From Rubrivivax sp. (lineage in GTDB: Bacteria > Pseudomonadota > Gammaproteobacteria > Burkholderiales > Burkholderiaceae_C), in NCBI GenBank assembly GCA_030693565.1, contig JAUYAJ010000096.1, positions 1 to 28,813 of the forward strand: a stretch of 28,813 bases of DNA. The letters are read 5' to 3'. Below the pieces are notes generated by a model that was not told the origin of the DNA, ran no database searches, and saw only the letters and a list, made by a program, of their open reading frames with translations. The position numbers and the translations under genes were made by a program. This document shows, piece by piece, positions 7,524 to 16,142 of this stretch (position 1 is its first letter; each line of letters starts with the position of its first letter).

Positions 7524-8666
7524 ATGACACGACAGATCCAGATCTCGCTGCCCAGCACCGGCGACGACGAGTGGCACGCCACGCGAGAGCCACTGACCAG
7601 TGGCTGGTTGACCCAAGGGCCGAAAGTCGCGGCGTTCGAGAAGGCCTTTTCACAGCGCCATGCAGTCAAGCATGCGCTGGCCACCACGAGCTGCACCACC
7701 GGATTGCACCTGATTCTGGCGGCTATGGGTATCGGCCCTGGCGACGAAGTCATCGTGCCGGCCTTCACCTGGGTCGCCACCGCCAACGTGGTGCTGTACT
7801 GTGGCGCTACGCCGGTTTTTGCCGACGTCGAGCGCGACACCTGCAACATCGACCCGGTCGACGTCGCACGCAAGCTCAGCCCGCGCACCAAGGCGGTCAT
7901 CGCAGTGCACCTGTTCGGCCTGTGTGCCGACATGGACGCGTTGCGCGCGGTGCTGCCAGCGAACGTACCGATCATTGAGGACGCAGCCTGCGCCAGCGGC
8001 GCCAGCTACAAGGGAACGCCCGCCGGTGGCCTGGGCCTTGCCGCCGCCTTTTCGTTCCACCCGCGCAAGTCGATCACCACCGGCGAAGGCGGCATGGTGA
8101 CGACGCAGGACGCTGCGCTGGCCGCGACCGCAGACCAGCTGCGCAACCACGGCGCGTCGATCTCCGAAGAACAGCGCCACAATGGCCCGAAGCCGTACCT
8201 GCTGGCCGAGTTCAACATGCTCGGATTCAACTACCGCATGACCGACCTGCAGGGCGCGGTTGGCCTGGTGCAACTCGCCAAGCTCGACCGCTTCATCGAC
8301 GAACGCGACCGCTGGGCCAGTTGGTACATGGAGCAACTGGCCGGCATACCCTGGCTGCGCATGCCGCAGCGCTCGGCGCATGGCAAGCATGCGTGGCAGG
8401 CCTTCGTCACCACAGTCGACCCCGCACTCGCCCCGCTGCCGCGCAACCAGATCATGGAAATACTGCAGCAGCAAGGCATCGCCACACGCCCCGGCACGCA
8501 TGCGGTGCATCTGCTGGGCTGCTACCGTGACCGCTACGGCCTCAAGCCCGACGACCTGCCGGGGGCGCGCGATTGCGACGCCCACACCATGGCCATCCCA
8601 CTGCACAACCGCATGAGCGCCGACGACTACGCCTATGTGGTCGAGGCATTGCGCGGCATCGGCTGA
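7524..8666 (+). CDS. DegT/DnrJ/EryC1/StrS-family PLP-dependent sugar aminotransferase
   Basis: PLP-dependent aminotransferase that converts a keto-sugar nucleotide into an amino sugar, with glutamate or glutamine as usual donor. The 380-residue product has the family landmarks: SGWLTQGPKV near the N-terminus (26-35), TTSCTTGLHL (54-63) for phosphate contacts, the EDAACASGA segment with D153 (PLP pyridine contact) and the Schiff-base lysine K182 in SFHPRKSITTGEGG. The start at 7524 has AGGAG at 7510-7514, 9 nt upstream; an in-frame start at 7326 would overlap the epimerase deeply. The last base of its stop codon is the first base of the next gene's ATG (TGATG at 8664-8668), so it is coupled to the amidotransferase. 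The product sugar position (C3 or C4) is not deducible. Confidence 0.9.
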   Translation: MTRQIQISLPSTGDDEWHATREPLTSGWLTQGPKVAAFEKAFSQRHAVKHALATTSCTTGLHLILAAMGIGPGDEVIVPAFTWVATANVVLYCGATPVFADVERDTCNIDPVDVARKLSPRTKAVIAVHLFGLCADMDALRAVLPANVPIIEDAACASGASYKGTPAGGLGLAAAFSFHPRKSITTGEGGMVTTQDAALAATADQLRNHGASISEEQRHNGPKPYLLAEFNMLGFNYRMTDLQGAVGLVQLAKLDRFIDERDRWASWYMEQLAGIPWLRMPQRSAHGKHAWQAFVTTVDPALAPLPRNQIMEILQQQGIATRPGTHAVHLLGCYRDRYGLKPDDLPGARDCDAHTMAIPLHNRMSADDYAYVVEALRGIG

Positions 8667-10558
8667 TGTGCGGCATCGCCGGCTTGATCCACACCGACGC
8701 GGCCACCGTGTCGCCGGTGACGCTGCAGCGCATGACCGATGCCATCGCGCACCGTGGGCCGGACGGCCAGGGGCATTGGATCGAAGGGCCTGTGGGCATC
8801 GGCCACCGGCGGCTGGCGATCATCGACCTGAGCCCGGCCGCGCACCAGCCCATGGTCAATGCCGACCATCGCTACGTGCTCAGCTACAACGGCGAGGTCT
8901 ACAACTTCCGCGAGCTGCGCGTCGAGCTCGAAGCGGCGGGCTGCTGGTTTCGCTCGAACTCCGATTCCGAGGTGGTGCTAAACGCCCTGGCCACCTGGGG
9001 CGTGAAAGCACTGGAGCGTTTCAATGGCATGTTCGCGCTGGCGCTGTGGGATCGGCGTGAGCGCCGATTGCTGCTGGCGCGCGACCGCTATGGCATCAAG
9101 CCGCTGTACTACTGCCAACAGGGTACGCAGTTCGTCTTTGGTTCGGAACAGAAAGCGATACTCGCCGTGCCTGGTATCGAGCGACGTCTGGACAAGCCAG
9201 CGCTGCTCGAGTACTTCACCTTCCAGAACTTCTTCACCGACCGCACCTTGCTCGAAGGCGTAAAGATCCTGCCGGCCGGGCACTACGCCGAACTGCAGCT
9301 GGGTGTGCCGCAACCCCGCTTGGCGCTGAAACGCTACTGGGATTTCCATTTCCGAGAACCCGATGGCAAGGTCGACGCACGCGAATACCGCGAAGAGCTG
9401 GAGCGGCTGTTCGCCCAGGCCGTGAACCGGCAACTGGTCGCCGATGTCGAACTCGGCAGCTATCTCAGCGGCGGCATGGACTCGGGCGCCATCACCGCCA
9501 TCGCCGCGAAGTCCTACCCCTATCTGAAGACATTCACCTGCGGTTTCGACCTGAGCTCGGCGTCGGGCATCGAGCTGAATTTCGACGAACGGGTCAAGGC
9601 CGAAGCCATGTCGGCACGATTCAAGACCGAGCACTACGAGATGGTGCTGAAGGCCGGCGACATGGAACGCGCCATGCCACATCTGGCGCGGCACCTGGAA
9701 GAGCCGCGTGTCGGCCAGAGCTACCCGAACTACTACGCCGCCAAGCTCGCCAGCAAGTTCGTCAAGGTGGTTATGTCGGGCGCCGGTGGCGACGAGCTCT
9801 TCGGCGGCTACCCGTGGCGCTATTACTGCGCGGCGAAAGCCGACAATTTCGAGCATTACATCGACCAGTACTACGGCTTCTGGCAGCGGCTGGTGGACAA
9901 CCGGCACGTGAAGCAGCTGTTCGCGCCGATCTGGGACGACGTCAAACACGTCTGGACACGCGACATCTTCCGCGACGTCTTCGCCAACCACCAGAACGAA
10001 CTGGAACGGCCCGAGGACTACATTAACCACTCGCTGTACTTTGAGGCAAAGACCTTCCTGCACGGCCTGCTGGTGGTGGAAGACAAGCTGAGCATGGCGC
10101 ACGGCCTGGAAACACGCGTACCTTTCCTGGACAACGACCTGGTCGACTTCGCGATGCGCTGCCCGGTGGGGCTGAAGCTGAACAACCTGCACGACGTGAT
10201 CCGCATCAACGAAAACGAACCCGGCGACAAGCAGGGCAAGTACTTCCTGAAGACCAACGACGGCAAGCAGATCCTGCGCGACATGATGCGCAACGTGGTG
10301 CCGACGGACATCGTCGACGGCGTCAAGCAGGGCTTTTCGGCACCCGACGCCTCGTGGTTCAAGGGCGAGAGCATCGACTACGTGCGCAAGCAGTTGATGA
10401 CCGGCTCGCCGCGCATCTACAAGTTCATGGACTCACGGGCGACGCAGTCGCTCATCAGCGAACACCTGGCGGGGCAGGAAAACCGCCGTCTGTTGATTTG
10501 GTCGCTATTGAACGTCGAGACTTGGTTGAACCTGGATCTCGTCTCGGAGGAAGTGTGA
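8666..10558 (+). CDS. asnB: AsnB-type glutamine-dependent amidotransferase (asparagine synthase family), first copy
   Basis: Two-domain enzyme of the glutamine-hydrolysing asparagine synthase family, using ATP to adenylate a carboxylate and ammonia from glutamine to amidate it. The 630-residue protein starts with the class II glutaminase nucleophile Cys2 (MCGIAG), keeps AHRGPD (28-33), GHRRLAIIDL (46-55) and the YNGE oxyanion segment (74-77), and has the synthetase pyrophosphate loop SGGMDS at 268-273 and the later SGAGGDELFGGY segment. Homologues in O-antigen and capsule clusters are thought to amidate uronic acids, which fits this location better than free asparagine synthesis. Start is fixed by Cys2. 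It overlaps the aminotransferase by one base and the next gene by GTGA. Confidence 0.88.
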   Translation: MCGIAGLIHTDAATVSPVTLQRMTDAIAHRGPDGQGHWIEGPVGIGHRRLAIIDLSPAAHQPMVNADHRYVLSYNGEVYNFRELRVELEAAGCWFRSNSDSEVVLNALATWGVKALERFNGMFALALWDRRERRLLLARDRYGIKPLYYCQQGTQFVFGSEQKAILAVPGIERRLDKPALLEYFTFQNFFTDRTLLEGVKILPAGHYAELQLGVPQPRLALKRYWDFHFREPDGKVDAREYREELERLFAQAVNRQLVADVELGSYLSGGMDSGAITAIAAKSYPYLKTFTCGFDLSSASGIELNFDERVKAEAMSARFKTEHYEMVLKAGDMERAMPHLARHLEEPRVGQSYPNYYAAKLASKFVKVVMSGAGGDELFGGYPWRYYCAAKADNFEHYIDQYYGFWQRLVDNRHVKQLFAPIWDDVKHVWTRDIFRDVFANHQNELERPEDYINHSLYFEAKTFLHGLLVVEDKLSMAHGLETRVPFLDNDLVDFAMRCPVGLKLNNLHDVIRINENEPGDKQGKYFLKTNDGKQILRDMMRNVVPTDIVDGVKQGFSAPDASWFKGESIDYVRKQLMTGSPRIYKFMDSRATQSLISEHLAGQENRRLLIWSLLNVETWLNLDLVSEEV

Positions 10559-11256
10559 GTCTTCTCGGGGTTCTGTCGGACGCGCATGGAAACGTCGATG
10601 CATTCGATCGCTGCATCCAGGTCCTGCGCGGGCTAGGGGCGACAGAGTTCGTTTTCATCGGCGACTCAATCGGCTACATACCGAGCGCCGAGGTCGTCGG
10701 TCGGTTGATGGCCCTGGATGACCGAGTTCGGTGCGTCATGGGCAACCACGAAGCGCTTTTGTTGCGCGGTGAAATCGATGAGGATCGCGACCGCGTGTAC
10801 CAGCTAACCCGCATCGGGAAGATGCTTTCCGATTCGCAGATCAGATTTCTCGCCGCTTGGCCCACCATGCTCCAGACAAAACTGGGCCGATACCACGTGA
10901 CGTTTGTGCACGGCAGTCCTGTCGATCCCACATACGGGTATGTCTATCCCGATACCGACCTGACACCCTTCGGGAGTCCGGCCGATTACTTCTTCATGGG
11001 CAACAGTCACCGCCCCTTCGTGCGATGGAGCAACGACTGCTGCTTCATCAACGTCGGCAGCTGCGGCCTTCCGCGCGATGATGGTTCGTACGGCGCTGCC
11101 GCGACATTCAACGATCAAACCGGCGCCGTGGAAGTCTATCGATTCGATATAGAGGCCGCGAATGACCGTCTGCTCCACCAAACTCAAGCCCTACACGCCT
11201 CGGTGATCGCCGTCATGTTGCGACGCAGCAAGGAAATCTATGGAACGCACGTCTGA
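10555..11256 (+). CDS. Calcineurin-like metallophosphoesterase (YfcE/MJ0936-like)
   Basis: Binuclear-metal phosphoesterase of the calcineurin-like superfamily, cytoplasmic. The 233-residue product shows the metal and catalytic motifs in order: DAH (D9, H11), GD (G36-D37), GNHE (63-66), a His in FVHG (H119) and GNSH (149-152). In most relatives the last motif reads GHxH; here the first His is Asn150. The start is GTG at 10555, overlapping the previous stop as GTGA, with GGAGGA at 10546-10551 just upstream. It overlaps the ATP-grasp gene by 17 bp. Such a protein is uncommon inside glycan loci; the substrate could be a phosphorylated sugar, a nucleotide or a phosphodiester in the repeat unit. 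This is inference from context. Confidence 0.85.
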   Translation: MSLLGVLSDAHGNVDAFDRCIQVLRGLGATEFVFIGDSIGYIPSAEVVGRLMALDDRVRCVMGNHEALLLRGEIDEDRDRVYQLTRIGKMLSDSQIRFLAAWPTMLQTKLGRYHVTFVHGSPVDPTYGYVYPDTDLTPFGSPADYFFMGNSHRPFVRWSNDCCFINVGSCGLPRDDGSYGAAATFNDQTGAVEVYRFDIEAANDRLLHQTQALHASVIAVMLRRSKEIYGTHV

Positions 11257-12343
11257 CGCCGGCCCGATCCATGTTCTTGTTACCGCCATCGGTGGTGGCG
11301 GGCATGGCGACCAGATACTCAAGGCATTGCGCCTCGCCAAGCCCGGACGCTACAGGTTGTTTGGCGCTGATCAGAATCCGAGCTGCCCACAGCGCTCCAT
11401 GGTCGAGCGATTCGTCACACTGCCAGCGGCACATGCTCCGCGCTACATGGATGCATTGCTAACGGTTTGCCGCAACTGGGGTGTGCAGGCGTTATTCCAT
11501 GGCTGCGAGCCTGAGTTGAACGTCTTTGCCAAGCATCGTAGCGCGATCGATGCGGCCGGCATCTTCCTGCCGATCAACCGAACCGAACTCATCGAGCAGT
11601 GCATGGACAAGGCAGCGACCAACCAGCGACTGGCCGAGCTCGGCTTCCCCTCGCCCCGGTTTGCCCGAGTGAGTGACATTGACGAGCTCGTTGCGATCGA
11701 CTGGTTTCCTGTGGTGGTCAAGCCCGCAGTCGGCAGTGGCGGTTCCGCGAATGTCTTTATCGCTCAAAACCAGCGCGAACTGCGCGCGCTCGCCGACTAT
11801 CTGGGGCTTGGCACCCTCGCGGGCCACTTCATGGTCCAGGAATACGTCGGTACGCCCGAAGAAGAGTTTACGGTTGGTGTGCTCCATGGACTCGACGGCG
11901 AATACATCAATTCGATCGCCGTGCGACGACATCTAAAGGGAGGGTTGAACGTGCGCACCGCGGTGGTCAACCGGACGGCCAATGCGCAGCTCGGTCCGCG
12001 CCTAGTCATCAGTTCCGGCATCAGCCATGGTGATATTGGGCGGTTCGATTCAGTCACCGCCCAATGCCGCGACATTGCGACCAAGCTCGGCTCGACGGGT
12101 CCACTCAATGTCCAGTGTCGCGTGGTGGACGGCGTCGTCAAAGTCTTCGAGATCAATCCTCGCTTCTCCGGTACGACCTCAATTCGCGCGATGGTCGGAT
12201 TCAACGAGCCGGACATCCTGCTACGTCGCCACCTCCTCGGCGAGAGGATCGAAGTCGACTTCGGCTATCGGGAGGCGACGATATTGCGCGGGCTCACCGA
12301 GTACTTCGTGCCAGACCAGCCGCAGGACGAGGTAACGGCGTGA
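11240..12343 (+). CDS. ATP-grasp ligase (carbamoyl-phosphate synthase large-subunit-like)
   Basis: ATP-grasp fold enzyme, which activates a carboxylate as acyl phosphate and joins it to an amine or thiol. The 367-residue protein has an N-terminal Rossmann-like pre-ATP domain (GIGGGGH-like AIGGGGHGDQ at 16-25), the ATP-binding VVVKPAVGSGG (158-168, K161), the hinge MVQEY (198-202, E201) and the metal-binding FEINPRFSGTT (303-313, E304, N306). The start ATG at 11240 follows AGGA at 11231 and lies inside the phosphoesterase gene. It overlaps the next gene by GTGA. Relatives annotated as CarB-like ATP-grasp proteins occur in glycan and natural-product clusters as amino-acid or acyl ligases. Here it could attach an amino acid to an amino sugar or uronate. 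The substrate is unknown. Confidence 0.85.
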   Translation: MERTSDAGPIHVLVTAIGGGGHGDQILKALRLAKPGRYRLFGADQNPSCPQRSMVERFVTLPAAHAPRYMDALLTVCRNWGVQALFHGCEPELNVFAKHRSAIDAAGIFLPINRTELIEQCMDKAATNQRLAELGFPSPRFARVSDIDELVAIDWFPVVVKPAVGSGGSANVFIAQNQRELRALADYLGLGTLAGHFMVQEYVGTPEEEFTVGVLHGLDGEYINSIAVRRHLKGGLNVRTAVVNRTANAQLGPRLVISSGISHGDIGRFDSVTAQCRDIATKLGSTGPLNVQCRVVDGVVKVFEINPRFSGTTSIRAMVGFNEPDILLRRHLLGERIEVDFGYREATILRGLTEYFVPDQPQDEVTA

Positions 12344-13242
12344 TCCTGGTCACCGGAGCTGGTGGCGTCATTGGCAGTGCGGTGTTGGCCCGGGGGCGCG
12401 AACTCGGCCTCGACATTCGAGGACTGGTGCGCCAGTGTGATCCCGAAGCGCAAAGTAAGAGCATCATCGCCTGCGACCTGGCCCATTGCGCTTCCCTGCC
12501 CGATGCGATTGAAGGCTGCCCGGACGCAGTCATTCACCTGGCTGCGGCGGTGCCTCATTCGACACGTTATCCGGATACCGAGGGCACCGCCACGTTAACC
12601 CGACGTATCGACGCTTGCGTGCATGAGGCGGCCGCCCGCTGGGGTTGTCATGTCGTGTACGCTTCCACCTGCGGCCTGTACGATCGCCGGTCTACCGTAC
12701 AGAAGGTGGAATCCTCAGACGACCTGATTCGGATCGAGAGCCCCTACTTTGCGGCCAAGCTCGAAGGTGAGCGCCGCTTTGCAAGCCTGCCCAGCTGCAC
12801 CGTGCTGCGCCTTCCTGCGCCAATCGGCGCAGGAATTCCAGACAGTCTGGTGGTATGTCGATTCGTCGCACAAGCGCTGGTGGGAGGCACACTTGGCGTA
12901 TGGGGAAGCGGGCGGCGCGAGCAGAACTTTGTTGACTCTTCGGATCTTGCAGACGCCACGCTCGCGGCAGTCCGCGTGCGCTGGCATGGCACGATCAATG
13001 TCGCCGCGCAGCAGCCCGTCACCATGCACGAGTTGGCAGATCGCGTGGTCAACGTCGTTGGCCGGGGCAAGGTCGAACTGTCGGGGAAAGCCGATCCACG
13101 CGACCTGGAGACGGCCCGATATTCAACAGAGCGCGCAACGCGCGTCCTCAACTGGACGCCGAGGGTCACGTTGGCGCAGTCGATTCGCTCGCTGGCCGAA
13201 CACATATCCGTCACACACCCGCTGGATGCGTCGCAGAGATGA
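12340..13242 (+). CDS. NAD(P)-dependent epimerase/reductase (extended SDR), second copy
   Basis: Extended SDR of 300 residues. It begins at GTG 12340 (GTGA overlap with the ATP-grasp stop) so that the N-terminus is the first Rossmann strand, with TGAGGVIG at 5-12. The active-site region has ASTCGLY and SPYFAAKLEGE, giving the Tyr-x-x-x-Lys pair. The C-terminal half has the substrate-binding pattern of sugar-nucleotide reductases and epimerases (GSGRREQNFVDSSDLADA). It is quite diverged from the epimerase at 6509, so it is not a recent duplicate. It sits between the ligase and a methyltransferase and overlaps the latter by ATGA. A 4-ketoreductase or epimerase role on the sugar methylated by the next gene is plausible but not shown. 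Confidence 0.8.
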   Translation: MILVTGAGGVIGSAVLARGRELGLDIRGLVRQCDPEAQSKSIIACDLAHCASLPDAIEGCPDAVIHLAAAVPHSTRYPDTEGTATLTRRIDACVHEAAARWGCHVVYASTCGLYDRRSTVQKVESSDDLIRIESPYFAAKLEGERRFASLPSCTVLRLPAPIGAGIPDSLVVCRFVAQALVGGTLGVWGSGRREQNFVDSSDLADATLAAVRVRWHGTINVAAQQPVTMHELADRVVNVVGRGKVELSGKADPRDLETARYSTERATRVLNWTPRVTLAQSIRSLAEHISVTHPLDASQR

Positions 13243-14384
13243 AAGATCTAGTCGCTTTCTCGATTCCCGACTTGCCGTTCCACATCGGACCGACGGCAAC
13301 ACCCTCCAATCCCTCCGGTATTCCAGATACGTTCCCGTTTGAACTCGCCATCGATCCGCGCAATGAAATGCTTGTACAGCGCGCACGGCCCGGGCTGCAG
13401 GAACTGCTGGACCGTGCCTATCGCGTCGGCCTGGAGATCGGAACGCCGCTGGCAGACGATGCGTCCGGCAAGCCCTATGTGGAGGACTTTCTGGCCTTCG
13501 TTCGTTCGCGCGCCCCGCTTCCTGGTCGCGCGCTTGAGATCGGCGCCGGCGTCGGCTATCTGAGCAGGCGTCTGAAGGATGACGGCTGGAATCTCGACAG
13601 CCTTGAGCCCGGCGACGGATACCGGGACCATTGGCAGAAATATGCGGTCGAGATCATCAACGACTACTTCCCCAGCCCTCGCGCAAGTGGTCCGTACGAC
13701 TTGATTTTCTCGTATGCCGTTCTCGAACACGTTGCGGACCCCGAAGCTTTCCTGGCGGCGGTGCGCAACCATTTGACACCCGGCGGCGCGCTCGTGCTTT
13801 CCGTCCCGGACTGCAGCCGCGAGATCGCGCTCGGTGATCCTGCCATGCTGATTCACGAACACTACAACTACTTCGACGCCAACAGCCTGAAGTCCCTGCT
13901 CCACCGATGCGGATTCGCGGCTGAAACGCACGCCTCGGGATATGGACGGACGATCTATGCGTCGGCGGCCGCACCGGTCCGTCGCGAATCCCCGACCAGG
14001 CGTGCAGACCTGGAAGCGATTCAAACCTACCCCGCCCGCTGCAAAGACTTCATCGATCGCGCACGGGCAGCGCTGACAGCGCTCGCCGCGCAGGGCACGC
14101 TCGGGATCTATTGCCCGACACGGGCGCTGGCGGTACTGCCACCAGATCTCGCGTGCCGCTTCTTCGACGACTCGGGCTCGCTTCAAGGAAAGTTCGTGCC
14201 GCCGTTCGCAGCGCGCATCGAATCACGGGCCGCGCTCCTCGAGTCTGCGACGGATGCAGTCGTCATCATGTCGCACACCTTCGTCGACAGGCTCAAGCAG
14301 GAACTGGCTGCGCTGCTACCCAGCTCGCGACTGCTCGGAATCGCCGAGTTGGTTGAGTTCGGCACGCAAGTGAGGACCGATTGA
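13239..14384 (+). CDS. Class I SAM-dependent methyltransferase with C-terminal C-methyltransferase-like domain
   Basis: 381-residue SAM-dependent methyltransferase. After an N-terminal segment of about 95 residues comes motif I, LEIGAGVGYLS (99-109), and a typical class I core with SYAVLEHVADPEAFL and HLTPGGALVLSVPD. The C-terminal 120 residues contain FFDDSGSLQGKFVPPF, which recalls the C-terminal substrate domain (DxxxxKQG...PG type) of sugar C-methyltransferases. The N-terminal Cys-rich zinc site of those enzymes is not present, so assignment as a C-methyltransferase is tentative. It starts at 13239 in an ATGA overlap with the SDR gene and shares one base with the next start. It closes the module of phosphoesterase, ligase, SDR and methyltransferase. 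Confidence 0.8.
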   Translation: MKDLVAFSIPDLPFHIGPTATPSNPSGIPDTFPFELAIDPRNEMLVQRARPGLQELLDRAYRVGLEIGTPLADDASGKPYVEDFLAFVRSRAPLPGRALEIGAGVGYLSRRLKDDGWNLDSLEPGDGYRDHWQKYAVEIINDYFPSPRASGPYDLIFSYAVLEHVADPEAFLAAVRNHLTPGGALVLSVPDCSREIALGDPAMLIHEHYNYFDANSLKSLLHRCGFAAETHASGYGRTIYASAAAPVRRESPTRRADLEAIQTYPARCKDFIDRARAALTALAAQGTLGIYCPTRALAVLPPDLACRFFDDSGSLQGKFVPPFAARIESRAALLESATDAVVIMSHTFVDRLKQELAALLPSSRLLGIAELVEFGTQVRTD

Positions 14385-15538
14385 TGGCCACCGGTGATCC
14401 GCTGCAGATCTGCAGCAGCTGCATCTATGACAGTCGCGTGCCGAACATCGACTTCGATGTCGACGGCGTCTGCAACTACTGCCACCAGGTCGACAAGCTC
14501 AAGGCGCAATACGGGACCGGTGCCGCGAAGGGCAATGACCTACTCGACGCGATCTTTGTCGACATCAAACGCACCGGTCGTGGCAAGAAATACGACTGCG
14601 TGATCGGCGTTAGTGGCGGCACCGATTCGTCGTATCTGCTTTCGCTGGCCGTCGAAAGAGGCCTGCGCCCCCTGGCTGCGCACTATGACAACACTTGGAA
14701 CTCGGCCATCGCGACGCAGAATATCCGGCGGTTGACAGCAACGCTCGGCGTCGATTTGTACACCCATGTGGTCGACAACAAAGAAGTCGATGACATCAAG
14801 CGATCGTTCCTGCTGGCTGGCGTTCCAGAGTTCGACGCCGATACGGACATCGGGTTCGTTCAGGTCCTGCGGACTGCCGCCGCCAAGTACAGCATCAAGT
14901 ACATCCTTGAGGGGCACTCGTTTGTCACCGAAGGCATCTCGCCGGTCGGCGGCAACTATCTGGACGGGGCCTATGTCGCGGACATCCACCGGCGCTACGG
15001 GCGCCGTAGGATGCGCACATTCCCGAACATGCCGTTCTGGCAATTCATGAAATGGGCGCTTGTCTATCGGCAGCAGTTCATCCGGCCTCTTTGGTACATT
15101 GACTACTCCAAGGAGGATGCGCGCGAATACCTGCAGAAGCACATGGGCTGGGAGTATTACGGCGGCCACCACCTGGAGAATCGCGCCTCAACCTTCGCAC
15201 ACACCGTCTGGCTGCCACAACGCTTCGGTATCGACTACCGCAACTTGAGCCTGGCGGCATCGGTGCGACGCCATGTGATGGATCGCGACGAAGCCATCGA
15301 GTGCTTCGGCAAACCGGTCGTGCCGGACCCGGAACTGATCGCCTATGTGTGCAAGCGTGTCGGCTTCACTCCACAGGAACTTCAGGCCTGTATGGACGGG
15401 CCACGGCGGACCTTCCGGGACTTCCGCACCTACAAGAAACGCTTCGAGCGGCTGCGGCCGATGTTCCGCCTGCTCGCGAACGCCAACCTGGTGCCGATGA
15501 GCTTCTATCTGAAGTACTGCTTTCCAATCAAGTCATGA
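14384..15538 (+). CDS. wbpG: N-acetyl sugar amidotransferase, WbpG/PseA type
   Basis: PP-loop ATPase of the family that converts an acetamido group on a sugar into acetamidino, using ammonia delivered by a HisH/HisF pair. In Pseudomonas aeruginosa, WbpG with HisH2 and HisF2 makes the acetamidino sugar of B-band O-antigen. The 384-residue protein has two zinc-like Cys pairs at the N-terminus (C10, C13 and C30, C33 in the CSSCIYD and CNYC contexts) and the pyrophosphate loop SGGTDSS (77-83) after the strand CVIGV. ATG 14384 is chosen over the adjacent upstream TTG. It overlaps the previous stop by one base (TGATG) and the HisH gene by ATGA. The conserved neighbour order with hisH and hisF makes the assignment firm. 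Confidence 0.93.
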   Translation: MATGDPLQICSSCIYDSRVPNIDFDVDGVCNYCHQVDKLKAQYGTGAAKGNDLLDAIFVDIKRTGRGKKYDCVIGVSGGTDSSYLLSLAVERGLRPLAAHYDNTWNSAIATQNIRRLTATLGVDLYTHVVDNKEVDDIKRSFLLAGVPEFDADTDIGFVQVLRTAAAKYSIKYILEGHSFVTEGISPVGGNYLDGAYVADIHRRYGRRRMRTFPNMPFWQFMKWALVYRQQFIRPLWYIDYSKEDAREYLQKHMGWEYYGGHHLENRASTFAHTVWLPQRFGIDYRNLSLAASVRRHVMDRDEAIECFGKPVVPDPELIAYVCKRVGFTPQELQACMDGPRRTFRDFRTYKKRFERLRPMFRLLANANLVPMSFYLKYCFPIKS

Positions 15539-16140
15539 TCACGATCGTCGACTACGGGATGGGCAACCTTGACGCCGTCCTCAACATGTTCAAGCGTATC
15601 GGGTCGCCGGCGCGGGTGACCGGCGACCCTGCGGAAGTCGCGCGCGCCGAGAAGATTCTGCTGCCGGGTGTCGGCTCGTTCGACGCGGCGATGAAACGCA
15701 TCAACACCAGCGGCCTGCGTGGCGTACTCGACCACAAGGTACGGGTCCAGCGCGTGCCTATCCTCGGCATTTGTCTGGGCATGCAGTTGCTGACCCGTGG
15801 CAGTGAGGAAGGGCAGGAACCCGGCCTGGGCTGGATCGCCGCCGACACCCGGCGCCTCCCGCCCATGCCCGGGCTGAAAATTCCGCATATGGGATGGAAC
15901 CTTGTGATTCCCAGCCGGTCGCACGCGCTCGTTGAGGATCTGCCACCGGAGCCTCGCTTTTACTTCGTGCATTCGTTCTGCGTCCACGTCGATGACCCGA
16001 TGGACAGCCTGCTGCGCGCGCGCCATGGAATCGAATTCGACGCCGCCATTGCGCACGACAACATCTACGGCGCACAGTTTCACGCCGAGAAGAGCCACCG
16101 CTTCGGCATGAAGCTGCTCGGCAACTTCGCACGGATCTAG
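15535..16140 (+). CDS. hisH: HisH-like glutaminase subunit of the sugar amidotransferase (not for histidine)
   Basis: Class I glutamine amidotransferase of 201 residues that releases ammonia from glutamine. The nucleophile is C80 in GICLGMQLL, and the His-Glu pair is H183 and E185 in QFHAEKS; PGVGSFD (44-50) and HMGWN (118-122) are also HisH-typical. It starts at 15535 in an ATGA overlap with wbpG and is followed by the HisF-like gene after two bases. With no other histidine genes nearby and with WbpG upstream, it belongs to acetamidino-sugar synthesis. The full catalytic triad is present, so it should be active as a glutaminase when bound to its HisF-like partner. Confidence 0.92.
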   Translation: MITIVDYGMGNLDAVLNMFKRIGSPARVTGDPAEVARAEKILLPGVGSFDAAMKRINTSGLRGVLDHKVRVQRVPILGICLGMQLLTRGSEEGQEPGLGWIAADTRRLPPMPGLKIPHMGWNLVIPSRSHALVEDLPPEPRFYFVHSFCVHVDDPMDSLLRARHGIEFDAAIAHDNIYGAQFHAEKSHRFGMKLLGNFARI

Positions 16141-16142
16141 TC

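Noticed and set aside
6479..7975. 498-codon open frame on the minus strand
   Set aside because: It lies antisense to the epimerase and aminotransferase genes, whose motifs are clear. Long antisense frames are common in high-GC DNA, and this one has no recognisable domain.
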